NCBI RefSeq assembly: GCF_003086895.1
Contig: NZ_CP026004.1
Location: 560,084 to 624,083, forward strand
Direction: 5' to 3'
DNA from: Stenotrophomonas sp. ESTM1D_MKCIP4_1
GTDB taxonomy: Bacteria > Pseudomonadota > Gammaproteobacteria > Xanthomonadales > Xanthomonadaceae
DNA: 64,000 bases
This document shows, piece by piece, positions 40,952 through 49,753 of the stretch. The position numbers and the translations under genes are program-made. The notes beneath the pieces were generated by a model, which saw only the letters and a program-made list of their open reading frames with translations, made no database searches and was not told where the DNA came from. Within the stretch, counting starts at the first letter, position 1, and each line of letters begins with the position of its first letter.

Positions 40952-42360
40952 CATCCGAGTTCCGCCTGCAGGATCACCCGGTGATCTTCCTGAAGCCGCA
41001 TATCACCCACCCCTATGCTTGGGTGGGACACATTCCCTTCATGTATGTCCTGGCGGACCTGCTGCGCCCGCGCAGCTTCGTGGAGCTGGGTACCGATTCG
41101 GGCAACTCGTTCCTGGCGTTCTGCCAGGCCGTCAAGGCACTGGGCCTGCAGGCGCAGACGCACTGCTACGCGGTCGATTGCTGGAAGGGGGATGAGCACG
41201 CGCGCTTCTACGGCGACCATGTCTACCGGACGCTGTCGGCGTACCAGAAGCCTCGCTATGGTGACTTCTCCACGCTGGTGAAGGCGTACTTCGACGACGC
41301 GCTGGAGCAGTTTGAAGACGGCAGCATCGATCTGCTGCACATCGACGGCCTGCATACGTATGAAGCGGTCAAGCATGACTTCGAGACCTGGCTGCCCAAG
41401 CTCAGCACTTCGGCGGTCGTGATCTTCCACGACAGCGCGGTGCATGACCGCAACTTCGGCGTGCACACCTTCATGGATGAGCTGCGGGCCACCTACGAGG
41501 TGTTCGAGTTCAACCACAGCAATGGCCTGGGTGTGGTGCCGGTCGGTGCCGACGTGCCCGAAGCGTTCAAGGCGTTCATGCGCGAAGCGCTGTCGCGCCC
41601 TGAAGCGACGCGGGCGATTTTCGAGGCCGCCGCGTCCGCGCTGCTGGACCCTGAAACCGGCATGCCTTCCAGCGGTGCCGATGCGGTGGAGCATTCGATC
41701 GAGTGCCTGATGTATTACCGCAACGATGGCGAAATCTTTGAAGAGACGCGTTCGCTGTCGATCATCCACGCCGGTGGTACCGACGCTACGTTCGAGTTCG
41801 AGTTCCCCGCGGGCCAGCGCCCGCACCATGTGCGCGTGGACCCGGCCAGCCTGCCGGGTACCTATCGCCTGGTGAAGGTGGGCCTGCGCGCGGGCGGCGC
41901 CACCATGAATCTGTTCGCCGAACCGGGTGCGCCGCGTTTCGTCGTCAACGGCGATGTACTGCCCAGTGCGATCCAGGAAGGCATCCGCTTCGTCAGCCTG
42001 CACAACGATCCGTACGTGGAAGTGGATCTGCGCGGCGTGTGGGAACAGCTGGGCAACGATGACCAGGCGGCCACCGTGGTGCTGGGCGTTGCCTATGAGG
42101 ACGTGGTGACCTCCCCGGCGCTGCAGGCCGTGGCCGTGCGTGCCGCCCAGGCGATCCAGCAGTTGAAGGACACCCTGCAGCGCAAGCGCGACGAGAAGCC
42201 GTTGGCCAAGCTGTCCAGCACGGTGCGTGCCCAGCATGCCGCGCTGGAACAGCAGCTGGCAGCACTGCTGCAGGCGCAGGCCGGTCTCGAACAGCGCCTT
42301 GCGGCTCTGGCCGGTGACTTGCCGTCTGGCAGTGCAAACCGTGACACTGCGCACACATAA
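40948..42360 (+). CDS. Methyltransferase with C-terminal coiled coil (possible O-chain terminator)
   Basis: A 470-residue protein with a GTG start overlapping the wzt stop (GTGA). Residues ~20-210 are a class I methyltransferase (Methyltransf_24-like): SAM motif FVELGTDSGNSFLAF, YAVDCWKGD, LLHIDGLHTYEAVKHDFE, VIFHDSAV. Residues ~240-385 form a beta-rich region of unknown type, and ~390-460 a coiled coil (LKDTLQRKRDEKPLAKL, ALEQQLAALLQAQAGLEQRL). MT plus C-terminal coiled coil, next to a Wzt with a binding domain, resembles the WbdD design that caps and measures E. coli O8/O9 chains. Its kinase domain is not evident here, so this is an inference. Confidence 0.7.
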   Translation: MTSEFRLQDHPVIFLKPHITHPYAWVGHIPFMYVLADLLRPRSFVELGTDSGNSFLAFCQAVKALGLQAQTHCYAVDCWKGDEHARFYGDHVYRTLSAYQKPRYGDFSTLVKAYFDDALEQFEDGSIDLLHIDGLHTYEAVKHDFETWLPKLSTSAVVIFHDSAVHDRNFGVHTFMDELRATYEVFEFNHSNGLGVVPVGADVPEAFKAFMREALSRPEATRAIFEAAASALLDPETGMPSSGADAVEHSIECLMYYRNDGEIFEETRSLSIIHAGGTDATFEFEFPAGQRPHHVRVDPASLPGTYRLVKVGLRAGGATMNLFAEPGAPRFVVNGDVLPSAIQEGIRFVSLHNDPYVEVDLRGVWEQLGNDDQAATVVLGVAYEDVVTSPALQAVAVRAAQAIQQLKDTLQRKRDEKPLAKLSSTVRAQHAALEQQLAALLQAQAGLEQRLAALAGDLPSGSANRDTAHT

Positions 42361-42472
42361 TCCAATGTAACGATGACAGACCATCGTCATTGAGAGCAAT
42401 TAGCCGCAAGCGTGGGGGGCAGGCGTCGCCCACCTTGCGGCCACTGGCGCGGCGATACCGACAGGGAATGAC

Positions 42473-44734
42473 ATGATTGAACTGCAGTTGCAACCGATCC
42501 GTGGCGTAACGCTGGGCGCGGTCGATTCAAACGGAATGGTTGAGCTGAGTGCTTTCGGCGATGATCCGCAGTGCCGTCTGGTGCCGGCCAAGGGCGAGCA
42601 GATCGGCGCTGGCTGGTACGAACTCAGTTTCGTGCTGGAAGAAACGGGGACGCGCATGGTGGACCCGCTGCTGTACCTCAACTGCGGCGCGGGCATGACC
42701 GAAGAGGGGCGCGTGCCGGTGCATGTCACGCCTCACGCCGACGGTCTGGCGCGCACGCTGGTGCCGATTGGCGGGCCGTTGATCGAGCTTCGTTTCGACC
42801 CCTCCATCGGCCCGTGTGAGGTCCGCATCGGTCGCTTTGCCCTGCGCCGCGTCGGCCAGGCCCATGTGGCCCGTGCGATGTTCAGCGAAGTATTGCAGCA
42901 CCAACGCGGCCGCCGCGCCAAGCTGCAGTTTTCCCTGGACAGCCTGCGCGCGCTGCTCACGGGCGGGCGCTCGGGCCTGGGCAGTTTCCTGCGTGGGCGC
43001 TACAGCGCCATGGCCCTGCACAACGCCTTCGACTATGACGCCTGGGTTGCGCTGTACGGGGCCCTGACTGCGCCGGAACGCGGCGAAATCGAGGCCTGGG
43101 AAAAGCCGCCGCTGTTCTCGATCGTGGTGCCCACCTACAACACGCCCGAGAAGTGGCTGCGCCGCTGCGTGCAGACGGTCATCAACCAGAGCTACCCGCA
43201 CTGGGAACTGTGCGTGGCCGACGATGCGTCGCCGAAGCCGCACGTGGTGGCCGTGCTGAAGGAACTTGCTGCCGCTGATCCGCGCATCAAGTTCGTGGTG
43301 CGTGAGCAGAATGGCCATATCTCCGCCTCATCCAATGATGCGCTGAAGCTGGCGACCGGCGATTACATCGTCCTGCTCGACCACGACGACGAGCTGCATC
43401 CGCACGCGCTGTATGAAATGGCCAAGGCCTTCCGGGCCAATCCGTCGTGGCAGATGGCGTTCAGCGATGAAGACAAGATCGACGAAAAGGGACGCCGCTT
43501 CGATCCGTACTTCAAGGCAGACTGGAACTACGATCTCTTCCTGTCCCACAACTGCATCAGCCACCTTGGCGTGTACTCCCGCGCGTTGGTGGAAAAAGTG
43601 GGCGGGTTCCGCCTTGGCTACGAAGGCAGCCAGGATTGGGATCTGGCATTGCGCTGCATCGAGACGCTGGATGACAGCCAGATCGGCCATGTGCCGCACG
43701 TGCTTTACCACTGGCGTGCCATCCCCGGTTCCACGGCATTGGGTCCCGGCGAAAAGAGCTACGCCCATTACGCGGCAATGAAGAGCATCCAGTCGCACCT
43801 GGACCGTATCGGTCGGGATGCTGAAGTCCTGGATATCCCGAACTTCTCCGGCAACTACCGCGTCCGCAATCGCCTGCCGACGCCGGCGCCGCGTGTTTCG
43901 CTGATCATCCCGACGCGTGACCGCGCCGACCTGCTGCGCATGGCGGTGACCTCCATCCTGGAAAAGACCGACTACCCGGATTACGAGATCATCATCGTCA
44001 ACAACCAGTCGGTGGAACCCGAGGCACTGGAACTGCTGCAGGCGCTGCAGCAGGATCCGCGGGTGAGCGTGATCGACTATGACGCGCCGTTCAACTATTC
44101 GGCGATCAACAACCTGGGCGTTTCCAAGGCCACCGGCACGATCGTCGGCCTGCTGAACAACGACATCGAGGTCATCTCCAGCGACTGGCTTACCGAGATG
44201 GCCAGCCAGGCGGCCCGCCCGGAAGTGGGCGCGGTGGGGGCCATGCTGTACTTCCCCAACGACAGCATCCAGCATGCCGGCGTGATCCTGGGCTTCAACG
44301 GGGTGGGCGTGCACGCCTACGCCGATCGTCCCCGTGGCTGGGTCGGGATGATGCTTCGCGCCCGCCTGCTGCAGAACTTCTCGGCGGTGACCGCAGCGTG
44401 CCTGTTGGTGCGCAGGTCCGTGTATGAACAGGTGGGAGGGCTGGATACCGCCCTGCAGGTGGCCTACAACGATCTGGACTTCTGCCTGCGCGTGCGTGAA
44501 GCCGGTTACCGCAACCTGTGGACGCCGTATGCCGAGCTCTACCACCATGAATCGGCCAGCCGCGGCAGCGACATGGAAGGCGCGAAGCGCGAGCGCTTCG
44601 ATCGCGAAGTCGCCCTGGTGATGTCGCGCTGGTCGTCGGTGATCGAAGCCGACCCCGCGTACAACTTCAACCTGGCGGCCACCGGGAACACGTTCGATCT
44701 GGCATTCCCACCCCGTCACAGGCGGATTGGCTGA
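42473..44734 (+). CDS. Two-domain GT2 glycosyltransferase
   Basis: A 753-residue protein. Residues ~1-205 are an accessory region of no recognised family. A first GT-A domain (~210-450) starts FSIVVPTYNTPEKWLRR, with the Asp-rich LLDHDDELHPHAL and the acceptor-site YEGSQDWDLALR. A second (~470-720) starts VSLIIPTRDRADLLRMAV, with LLNNDIEVISSDWL and a late YNDLDFCLRVREAGYRN. Such two-domain enzymes build repeating units of O-antigens; with rmlBACD nearby, rhamnosyl transfer is plausible but unproven. It is the last gene of the plus-strand LPS unit; a hairpin follows. Confidence 0.85.
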   Translation: MIELQLQPIRGVTLGAVDSNGMVELSAFGDDPQCRLVPAKGEQIGAGWYELSFVLEETGTRMVDPLLYLNCGAGMTEEGRVPVHVTPHADGLARTLVPIGGPLIELRFDPSIGPCEVRIGRFALRRVGQAHVARAMFSEVLQHQRGRRAKLQFSLDSLRALLTGGRSGLGSFLRGRYSAMALHNAFDYDAWVALYGALTAPERGEIEAWEKPPLFSIVVPTYNTPEKWLRRCVQTVINQSYPHWELCVADDASPKPHVVAVLKELAAADPRIKFVVREQNGHISASSNDALKLATGDYIVLLDHDDELHPHALYEMAKAFRANPSWQMAFSDEDKIDEKGRRFDPYFKADWNYDLFLSHNCISHLGVYSRALVEKVGGFRLGYEGSQDWDLALRCIETLDDSQIGHVPHVLYHWRAIPGSTALGPGEKSYAHYAAMKSIQSHLDRIGRDAEVLDIPNFSGNYRVRNRLPTPAPRVSLIIPTRDRADLLRMAVTSILEKTDYPDYEIIIVNNQSVEPEALELLQALQQDPRVSVIDYDAPFNYSAINNLGVSKATGTIVGLLNNDIEVISSDWLTEMASQAARPEVGAVGAMLYFPNDSIQHAGVILGFNGVGVHAYADRPRGWVGMMLRARLLQNFSAVTAACLLVRRSVYEQVGGLDTALQVAYNDLDFCLRVREAGYRNLWTPYAELYHHESASRGSDMEGAKRERFDREVALVMSRWSSVIEADPAYNFNLAATGNTFDLAFPPRHRRIG

Positions 44735-45088
44735 GGTTGGGCTGGATCCACTGCAACGTTGCAGGCTCAGTCTTGTCTGAATGAAGAAGGGCGCCCGAAA
44801 GGGCGCCCTTGCTTCGTTCTCATGGGCGTTCCATGCAGCGAATCTGAAAAGCAGACCAGGCCAAGGCAGCATGGCGGTCTCTGCCCTGGTCTGATTCCGA
44901 GCGGCCTCACTCCGGAGAAAGCTCAGCATTGCCGTCGATTGTGGCGATCAAGATGGACGAAGCCCGCGTCGATCCCATGATGCGTGACGAACCGCTACAC
45001 GGCAAAGCCTGACGGCGATGTGCGATAGCCCATGCACCCTCAGTGGGCCGGCGCAGGCTCCTTGCCTAGTGCGATAGCCCATGCACCC
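44735..45088. other. Gene-free stretch between convergent LPS units
   Basis: Contains a GC-rich hairpin AAGGGCGCCC-GAAA-GGGCGCCCTT (44787-44810), a second hairpin CAGACCAGG...CCTGGTCTG (44852-44893) and the first copy of a 49-bp duplication. No gene seen. Confidence 0.7.
44787..44820 (+). terminator. Probable terminator after the GT2 gene
   Basis: Ten-base-pair stem AAGGGCGCCC/GGGCGCCCTT with a GAAA tetraloop, followed by the weakly T-rich GCTTCGTTCT. Confidence 0.6.
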
Positions 45089-45117
45089 TCAGTGGGCCGG
45101 CGCAGGCTCCTTGCCTA
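45020..45117. repeat. Exact 49-bp tandem duplication
   Basis: The unit GTGCGATAGCCCATGCACCC...TTGCCTA starts at 45020 and again at 45069. The second copy includes the last nine codons and stop of the GT-C-like gene; the first lies just beyond that stop. Confidence 0.92.
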
Positions 45118-46471
45118 CGGCGGGCACCACCTCGACGAACAGCGCCCCACGCAACGCCGGGTCATCCAGCAGGGCCTTCAGCCGCTCTGCGTTGGGATAC
45201 GGAATGTGCTGGTACTCCACCTGCAGCGCAGACGGATCGTTGCTGGTCAGGTAACGCAGGACGTTGCGCTGCTGGATCTGCGCGAATTCCGCACGTTCCC
45301 GGACCATGGCCATGTCCGCGGGAATGCGGTGCAGCATGCCGGCAGTGAAGGTGACAGCGAACAGGCCGGCAACCAGCACGGCGCCGACGCGTACGGCCGG
45401 CGGTCGCGCCATCGTCCGCACCAGCTGCACGGCGAACCAGGCGTTGCCGAACAGTCCGGGGATGAACAGTTCGGTGTACCGCGAGGTGGGCGTTTCCATG
45501 CCGTGCCCGCGGCCATAGGCGATGGCCGCACCCTGCAGGGCCGACCAGATGCACAGGCCGGCCATGACCAGTTCGCTGCGGGTTGCCTGCCGGCGCAGCA
45601 GCATGCGCGAGATCATCAGCACCGACGGAAGCCACAGGGCCACCACGGCCAAGTGGAGGCTGGACACCGGCCAGCCCAGCACGTGGCTGAGGGCATCGAC
45701 GAGTTCAAGCGCGCCCTGCGCCTGCAGCGTGCGGTGCTCGGGAATGACCGGGATGGCCACGTAGGCAGCGACGGCGATGCCGGCAAGCACGACCACGCCC
45801 CCCAGCGCAGGCCAGCGGCGACCCGGCAGGCAGATGCAGGCCAGCACGTAGGTGGCGCCCACGGCGACAGGGGTGAGCATGCCCGAGGCCATCGTCAATG
45901 CGGCGAAGATGCTCAGCCCCACCGCGCCGGCAATGGCGATGATGTTCTCGTGCTGGCGGGCGGCCAGACTGACCGCCAGCAGGCTGGAAAGGATCAGGAA
46001 ATAGAACTGGCTCTGGAAGCCGACCAGGATGTTCTCCCATGCAAACGGCAGCACCGCTGCAGCAAGCGCTACCAGCACCAGCAGCCCGTCGAAGCGGGAC
46101 CGGCGCTCATCGCGCAGGGCATGCCACACCAGCAGGGCCGGAATGAAGCAGTACACCAGCGCACTGACCCGCGCCTCGTAGAGATTGTTCCACTGGCCGG
46201 TGACCAGGTAGCTGCCCAGGGTGACCAGGCGGGTCGGCAGGATGCGGTGTTCGTTATGCGTGCGGATCAGGTCGGCCCACTGCAGCGTGCCGTCGATCCA
46301 GGGCTTGAGCAGGAAGGCCGCTTCGCCGTCCCACTGGTCCCAGTAGGGGATGGGAGCCGCATAGAACTGGATGTACAGCAGCCTGGCCACCAGGGCCAGC
46401 AGGGCGACGCCGACAGCGAGGGTGGCGGCCGACGGACCGGTGCGTCGTTCCACGTTCAAGGAAGTGGTCAT
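45089..46471 (-). CDS. Multi-spanning membrane protein, GT-C-like (candidate arabinofuranosyl transferase)
   Basis: A 460-residue protein with about 10 membrane helices. After TM1 a periplasmic loop carries PYWDQWDGE and then RTHNEHRILPTRLVTL, followed by FAWENILVGFQSQFYFLILS. This acidic first loop after TM1 is the position of the catalytic Asp/Glu of GT-C enzymes that use polyprenyl-phosphate sugars. A clear paralogue lies at 60816-62246. The start MTTSLNVERR overlaps the gtrA-like stop (ATGA). Its place with GtrA and the DprE1/DprE2 genes suggests it uses polyprenyl-P-arabinose (inference). Confidence 0.7.
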   Translation of the reverse strand: MTTSLNVERRTGPSAATLAVGVALLALVARLLYIQFYAAPIPYWDQWDGEAAFLLKPWIDGTLQWADLIRTHNEHRILPTRLVTLGSYLVTGQWNNLYEARVSALVYCFIPALLVWHALRDERRSRFDGLLVLVALAAAVLPFAWENILVGFQSQFYFLILSSLLAVSLAARQHENIIAIAGAVGLSIFAALTMASGMLTPVAVGATYVLACICLPGRRWPALGGVVVLAGIAVAAYVAIPVIPEHRTLQAQGALELVDALSHVLGWPVSSLHLAVVALWLPSVLMISRMLLRRQATRSELVMAGLCIWSALQGAAIAYGRGHGMETPTSRYTELFIPGLFGNAWFAVQLVRTMARPPAVRVGAVLVAGLFAVTFTAGMLHRIPADMAMVRERAEFAQIQQRNVLRYLTSNDPSALQVEYQHIPYPNAERLKALLDDPALRGALFVEVVPAVGKEPAPAH

Positions 46472-46869
46472 GGATGCTTCTCGCGGAAGGTGAGCGCTTT
46501 GTGCCCCACATAGCTGGTGAAGACCGGCACGGCCACGCCGACGGCGTGCGCCAGCGTTTCCGGGTGGAAGGTCATGCCGACGGCAGGGAACACCCAGCGG
46601 GCCAGCACCAGGCTGACCGCCAGCGTCTGCAGCACGGCCAGCAGATTGATGGCAACGAACCACGCCGCCTGGTGGTGCAACGGGTTGTTGGAGGCTTCAA
46701 ACACGAAGCGGCGGTTCAGCAGGAAGGCCGTCGCCATGCCGATGCAGTACGCCACGACGATGGCCGCTGCATAAGGCATCAGCTGGCTGAGCAGGATGCG
46801 CGATCCGAAGTTCGCCGCGGCGGCAATGCCGCCAGCGACGAGAAACCGCAGGAACTGCGGACTGATCAT
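46468..46869 (-). CDS. GtrA-family membrane protein (polyprenyl-phosphate-sugar flippase candidate)
   Basis: A 133-residue protein with four membrane helices: FLRFLVAGGIAAAANFGSRILL, AIVVAYCIGMATAFLLNRRFVF, a third around AVLQTLAVSLVLARWV and a fourth ending FTSYVGHKALTF. The N-x-x-x-R and FLLNRRFVF blocks are typical of GtrA. GtrA proteins are thought to help move or present polyprenyl-P-sugars; the mycobacterial GtrA-like Rv3789 sits beside dprE1/dprE2. Both ends overlap neighbours by ATGA, giving a tight three-gene unit. Confidence 0.88.
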   Translation of the reverse strand: MISPQFLRFLVAGGIAAAANFGSRILLSQLMPYAAAIVVAYCIGMATAFLLNRRFVFEASNNPLHHQAAWFVAINLLAVLQTLAVSLVLARWVFPAVGMTFHPETLAHAVGVAVPVFTSYVGHKALTFREKHP

Positions 46870-48161
46870 GCCTTCAGCACTTCTTCGACCAGGCGATCGG
46901 CCGCCTGCAGGCTTTCCGAAATCGAGCGGTCTTCCGGGTAGTAATAGGCGGTGTCGGCCATGAAGAAGCCGCTCACGGGCGTGCGCATCGCCGGCAGCAT
47001 GTCCTGGAAGCCCGGCGGGCAGATGGTCTGTGCGAACTCGTAGCGGTGGCAGTGGGTGGCAAGCACCCAGTCGCGCTTGAACTGCGGGTTCAGGCGGGGC
47101 AGGTAACCCAGCACCTCTTCGATCAGCTCGGCGTTGGATGCCTTCCACTTGGCATGGGTCTTGGGCATGTAGAACGGCGCGTACAGGACCTTCTGGTCCG
47201 GGTGCTCGCCCGGGTTGAGGTTGCTGTATTCGATGACGCCCGGAATGGCGATGCCCGGATCGCTGATGTTCATCCAGAAGTTCTCGCTCACCGCATGCTT
47301 GAGCTTGAGGATCACGCAGGCCACGGGAATGTTTTCCACGGCGCGGATCTGCGCGCGGAACGCTTCCGGCAGGCCGGGAACCATGGCCGGCACGTACTGG
47401 ATGGGCGCGGTGGAGACCACGCCGTCGTAGGCGGTGACGGTGTCGCCGGTACGGATGCCGGTGACCCGGCCCCCTTCGCTGACCACCTCGTCGATGCCCT
47501 GGGAGAGGAAGATGCGACCACCCCGGTCGAGGATGTCCTTCTCCATGCGGTCAAGCAGCGTCATCGAGCCGCCTTCGAGGTAGCCCAGGCTCTCGTTCAT
47601 CAGGTTGCGGCGCGACAGTGCGATGCGCTTGATGCGCGTGCCGATCCAGCTGGCGGACAGGTTGTCCTTGTACTCGAAGAACTTCAGGCGGAAGGCGTCC
47701 TTCCACATCACGTTGTAGGCCTTCTCGCCGATCCAGCGACGGATCCAGGTGCCGGCTTCCTCCTTGTCCAGCGCCGTCCAATCCTTGATGCCCTTGGTGT
47801 ACATCACGTGCAGGGCGTAGCGGAACTTGCTGATCGGCCCCAGGTGCGGGAAGCCGAGCAGGGCGAACGGCGTGCCCCACTTGAACAGGCGGCCATTGTA
47901 GAAGTAGCCCATTCTGGTATCGGTCCACTTCAGCGTGTGGCTCAGGCCGTAGCGTTCCAGCAGGGCGAACAACGGGTCATCGGTCTTGCAGATGAAGTGG
48001 TAGTAGCGTTCGATGGACAGGCCGTCGAAATCAAAGGCGGCCGACATGCCGCCGATGCGGTCGTCACGCTCGTAGATATCGACCTGGTGCCCGGCGTCGA
48101 GCAGGCGGACGGCGGCCATCAGGCCCATGGGACCAGCGCCGACGATGGCATACTTGTTCAT
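46866..48161 (-). CDS. FAD/NAD(P)-dependent oxidoreductase (amine-oxidase/UDP-galactopyranose-mutase-like)
   Basis: A 431-residue protein. The N-terminal dinucleotide motif is YAIVGAGPMGLMAAVRLLDAG, followed by IYERDDRIGGMSAAFDFDG, as in NAD(P)-binding_8 flavoproteins; the C-terminal FAD segment is FFMADTAYYYPEDRSISES. The start MNKYAIVGAG has AAGGAG before it. Proteins of this type are often encoded with GtrA and GT-C genes in sugar loci and may oxidise or isomerise a sugar or lipid-linked sugar. A specific reaction cannot be assigned; a pyranose-furanose mutase role is only one option. Confidence 0.75.
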   Translation of the reverse strand: MNKYAIVGAGPMGLMAAVRLLDAGHQVDIYERDDRIGGMSAAFDFDGLSIERYYHFICKTDDPLFALLERYGLSHTLKWTDTRMGYFYNGRLFKWGTPFALLGFPHLGPISKFRYALHVMYTKGIKDWTALDKEEAGTWIRRWIGEKAYNVMWKDAFRLKFFEYKDNLSASWIGTRIKRIALSRRNLMNESLGYLEGGSMTLLDRMEKDILDRGGRIFLSQGIDEVVSEGGRVTGIRTGDTVTAYDGVVSTAPIQYVPAMVPGLPEAFRAQIRAVENIPVACVILKLKHAVSENFWMNISDPGIAIPGVIEYSNLNPGEHPDQKVLYAPFYMPKTHAKWKASNAELIEEVLGYLPRLNPQFKRDWVLATHCHRYEFAQTICPPGFQDMLPAMRTPVSGFFMADTAYYYPEDRSISESLQAADRLVEEVLKA

Positions 48162-48486
48162 GTAACTCCTTGAATTCATTTCAGTATCAACGAGTGCTGC
48201 AAAAGGCGGGTACAGGCGAAAACATTTCAGCACGCGCATACGGATCGCTGTCGGCAGGCACTATGACGCAAGTCCGGGGGGGAATCACGCTCGCATACCG
48301 GCAACAGGGTTCCCGTGTCGCGGAAGGGCTGTCGCCGGGATCGACACGGGTACCTGAAGATGCAGGTCGACTTCGCCGCGATGGGATGGACGGTACACGT
48401 GGCTGGTCCGAGCGCAGGAAGGGTAACTCACGCCGCCTGGGGCACGACGTGCTGCACCGCTACGGTCACAGATGCCCATACCCGAT
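48162..48486. other. Gene-free stretch inside the minus-strand LPS unit
   Basis: The base composition is less GC-rich than its surroundings near 48162-48260. It holds the ribosome-binding site of the oxidoreductase gene and probably a promoter, but I find no convincing -35/-10 pair and no gene. It splits the minus-strand cluster into two blocks. Confidence 0.5.
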
Positions 48487-49746
48487 CTATTCTTTGACGA
48501 CGATGGTCTGGTCCCAGCCCGGAGGATTCAGCGGAATGGTGTGGGTGCCGGGCTGATCAAGTTTGCGGAACACATCGGGACGGCCATAGTCGCTGAACGC
48601 GGGTCTGATCAATTTGTCATGGTTCAGCGCGGCCAGGAACAGCACGAACATCGCAACGAACGATACGGCTTCGCGCCGGCTGCCCAACATGTCTTTCAGC
48701 ACCACGTAGACCACGCACCAGAACACCACCTTGATCGCCAGCATGTAACGATCAGCGCTGAAATTGGCGAGCATCTCCTGGAATGTGACCTTGTGGGCGC
48801 CAGCGAGAACCTCAAGCACGGTGAACGCATAAAGCGCAGCGAAGCCCAAGCGCATGCCTACGCTCGCTTTGGCAAAAAAGAGGATATAGATTCCCGCGCC
48901 GATGAAGATGAAGGGCCACAGGATGGGGCGCACTGGATTAAAGCCGAAGATATGAAGCGGAACGGCCTGTCCCAGAGTGCCAACCAGAAGCCTGTCCAGA
49001 GGGGCACCGTCGCCATGGCTGGAGCTGGCTGTGAGCACAAACCCGAGCTGGATCATTGCCGCAACGACCACGATCGCCCAGGAAATGAGATCACGACTGC
49101 CAAGGTATTGCCTGTATTCTGTCCGCCAATTCTCATTGCCGACAAAACGCGATACAAGCGCCCCGCCAACCAGTGCTGCCATGATTATCGTGCAGAGGAT
49201 GGAGAATGGGCCCGTCAACGCAATGACCGCGATACAGATCCGGGCGCACATGCGCACGGCTGCGGATTGATTGGGTGATCCCAGGAAGCAGAATGACACC
49301 AGTGCGAACTGAAGGAACCATTGCGCGTTGGTGATGGTCCCGAATATTTCTCCGTTCGTGGGCGTCAGCAGCATGGCGCCAAGAAACACCACGGGAGGGA
49401 CGAGCGAGGACAGGTGCTTCGCGCAGATGGTTATGGACATTCCCGCGAGTACGATCGCGCAGGTGTTGTAGATGGTCGGGGTGTGCGCGGCACTGAAGAA
49501 TGAGGACACCCATGCCACCAGGCGTGGCACCGCATGCAGATAATCTGCGTAGGGGGTCAGCAGTAGGAATCCTCCCTGCTCCATCTGCTGCTTGAGGAAC
49601 ACAGCGCCATCCTCTGCCCACAATTGTGGGTAAGAAAGGCCGTGATTCGACTTCAGTGCAATGATGGCCATGCCAAGCAACAGCAAGGCGACACCACGCC
49701 TGTCGATTCTTGCGAAAGACATCCGGAGAGTCTGAGCGGAGTCCAT
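48487..49746 (-). CDS. Multi-spanning membrane protein, GT-C-like, low GC
   Basis: A 419-residue protein with about 10-11 membrane helices. The first periplasmic loop is LSYPQLWAEDGAVFLKQQ, followed by YADYLHAVPRLVAWVSS and GTITNAQWFLQFALVSFCFL, an arrangement like other GT-C-like proteins of O-antigen and exopolysaccharide loci. Sampled 60-base lines here are about 53-58% GC, against up to 75% in the neighbouring dprE2-like gene, so it was probably acquired separately. The ATG lies 7 bp after the epimerase stop. Substrate unknown; the locus suggests transfer of a lipid-linked sugar. Confidence 0.7.
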   Translation of the reverse strand: MDSAQTLRMSFARIDRRGVALLLLGMAIIALKSNHGLSYPQLWAEDGAVFLKQQMEQGGFLLLTPYADYLHAVPRLVAWVSSFFSAAHTPTIYNTCAIVLAGMSITICAKHLSSLVPPVVFLGAMLLTPTNGEIFGTITNAQWFLQFALVSFCFLGSPNQSAAVRMCARICIAVIALTGPFSILCTIIMAALVGGALVSRFVGNENWRTEYRQYLGSRDLISWAIVVVAAMIQLGFVLTASSSHGDGAPLDRLLVGTLGQAVPLHIFGFNPVRPILWPFIFIGAGIYILFFAKASVGMRLGFAALYAFTVLEVLAGAHKVTFQEMLANFSADRYMLAIKVVFWCVVYVVLKDMLGSRREAVSFVAMFVLFLAALNHDKLIRPAFSDYGRPDVFRKLDQPGTHTIPLNPPGWDQTIVVKE

Positions 49747-49753
49747 TGTCTTA

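Noticed and set aside
45020..45117. Possible attachment-site duplication flanking an island
   Set aside because: The copies are directly adjacent, with no DNA between them and no integrase or tRNA gene, so slippage is the simpler explanation.
48170..48556. 128-codon plus-strand frame in the LPS gap
   Set aside because: No ribosome-binding site, no domain, and it overlaps the end of the opposite-strand membrane-protein gene.
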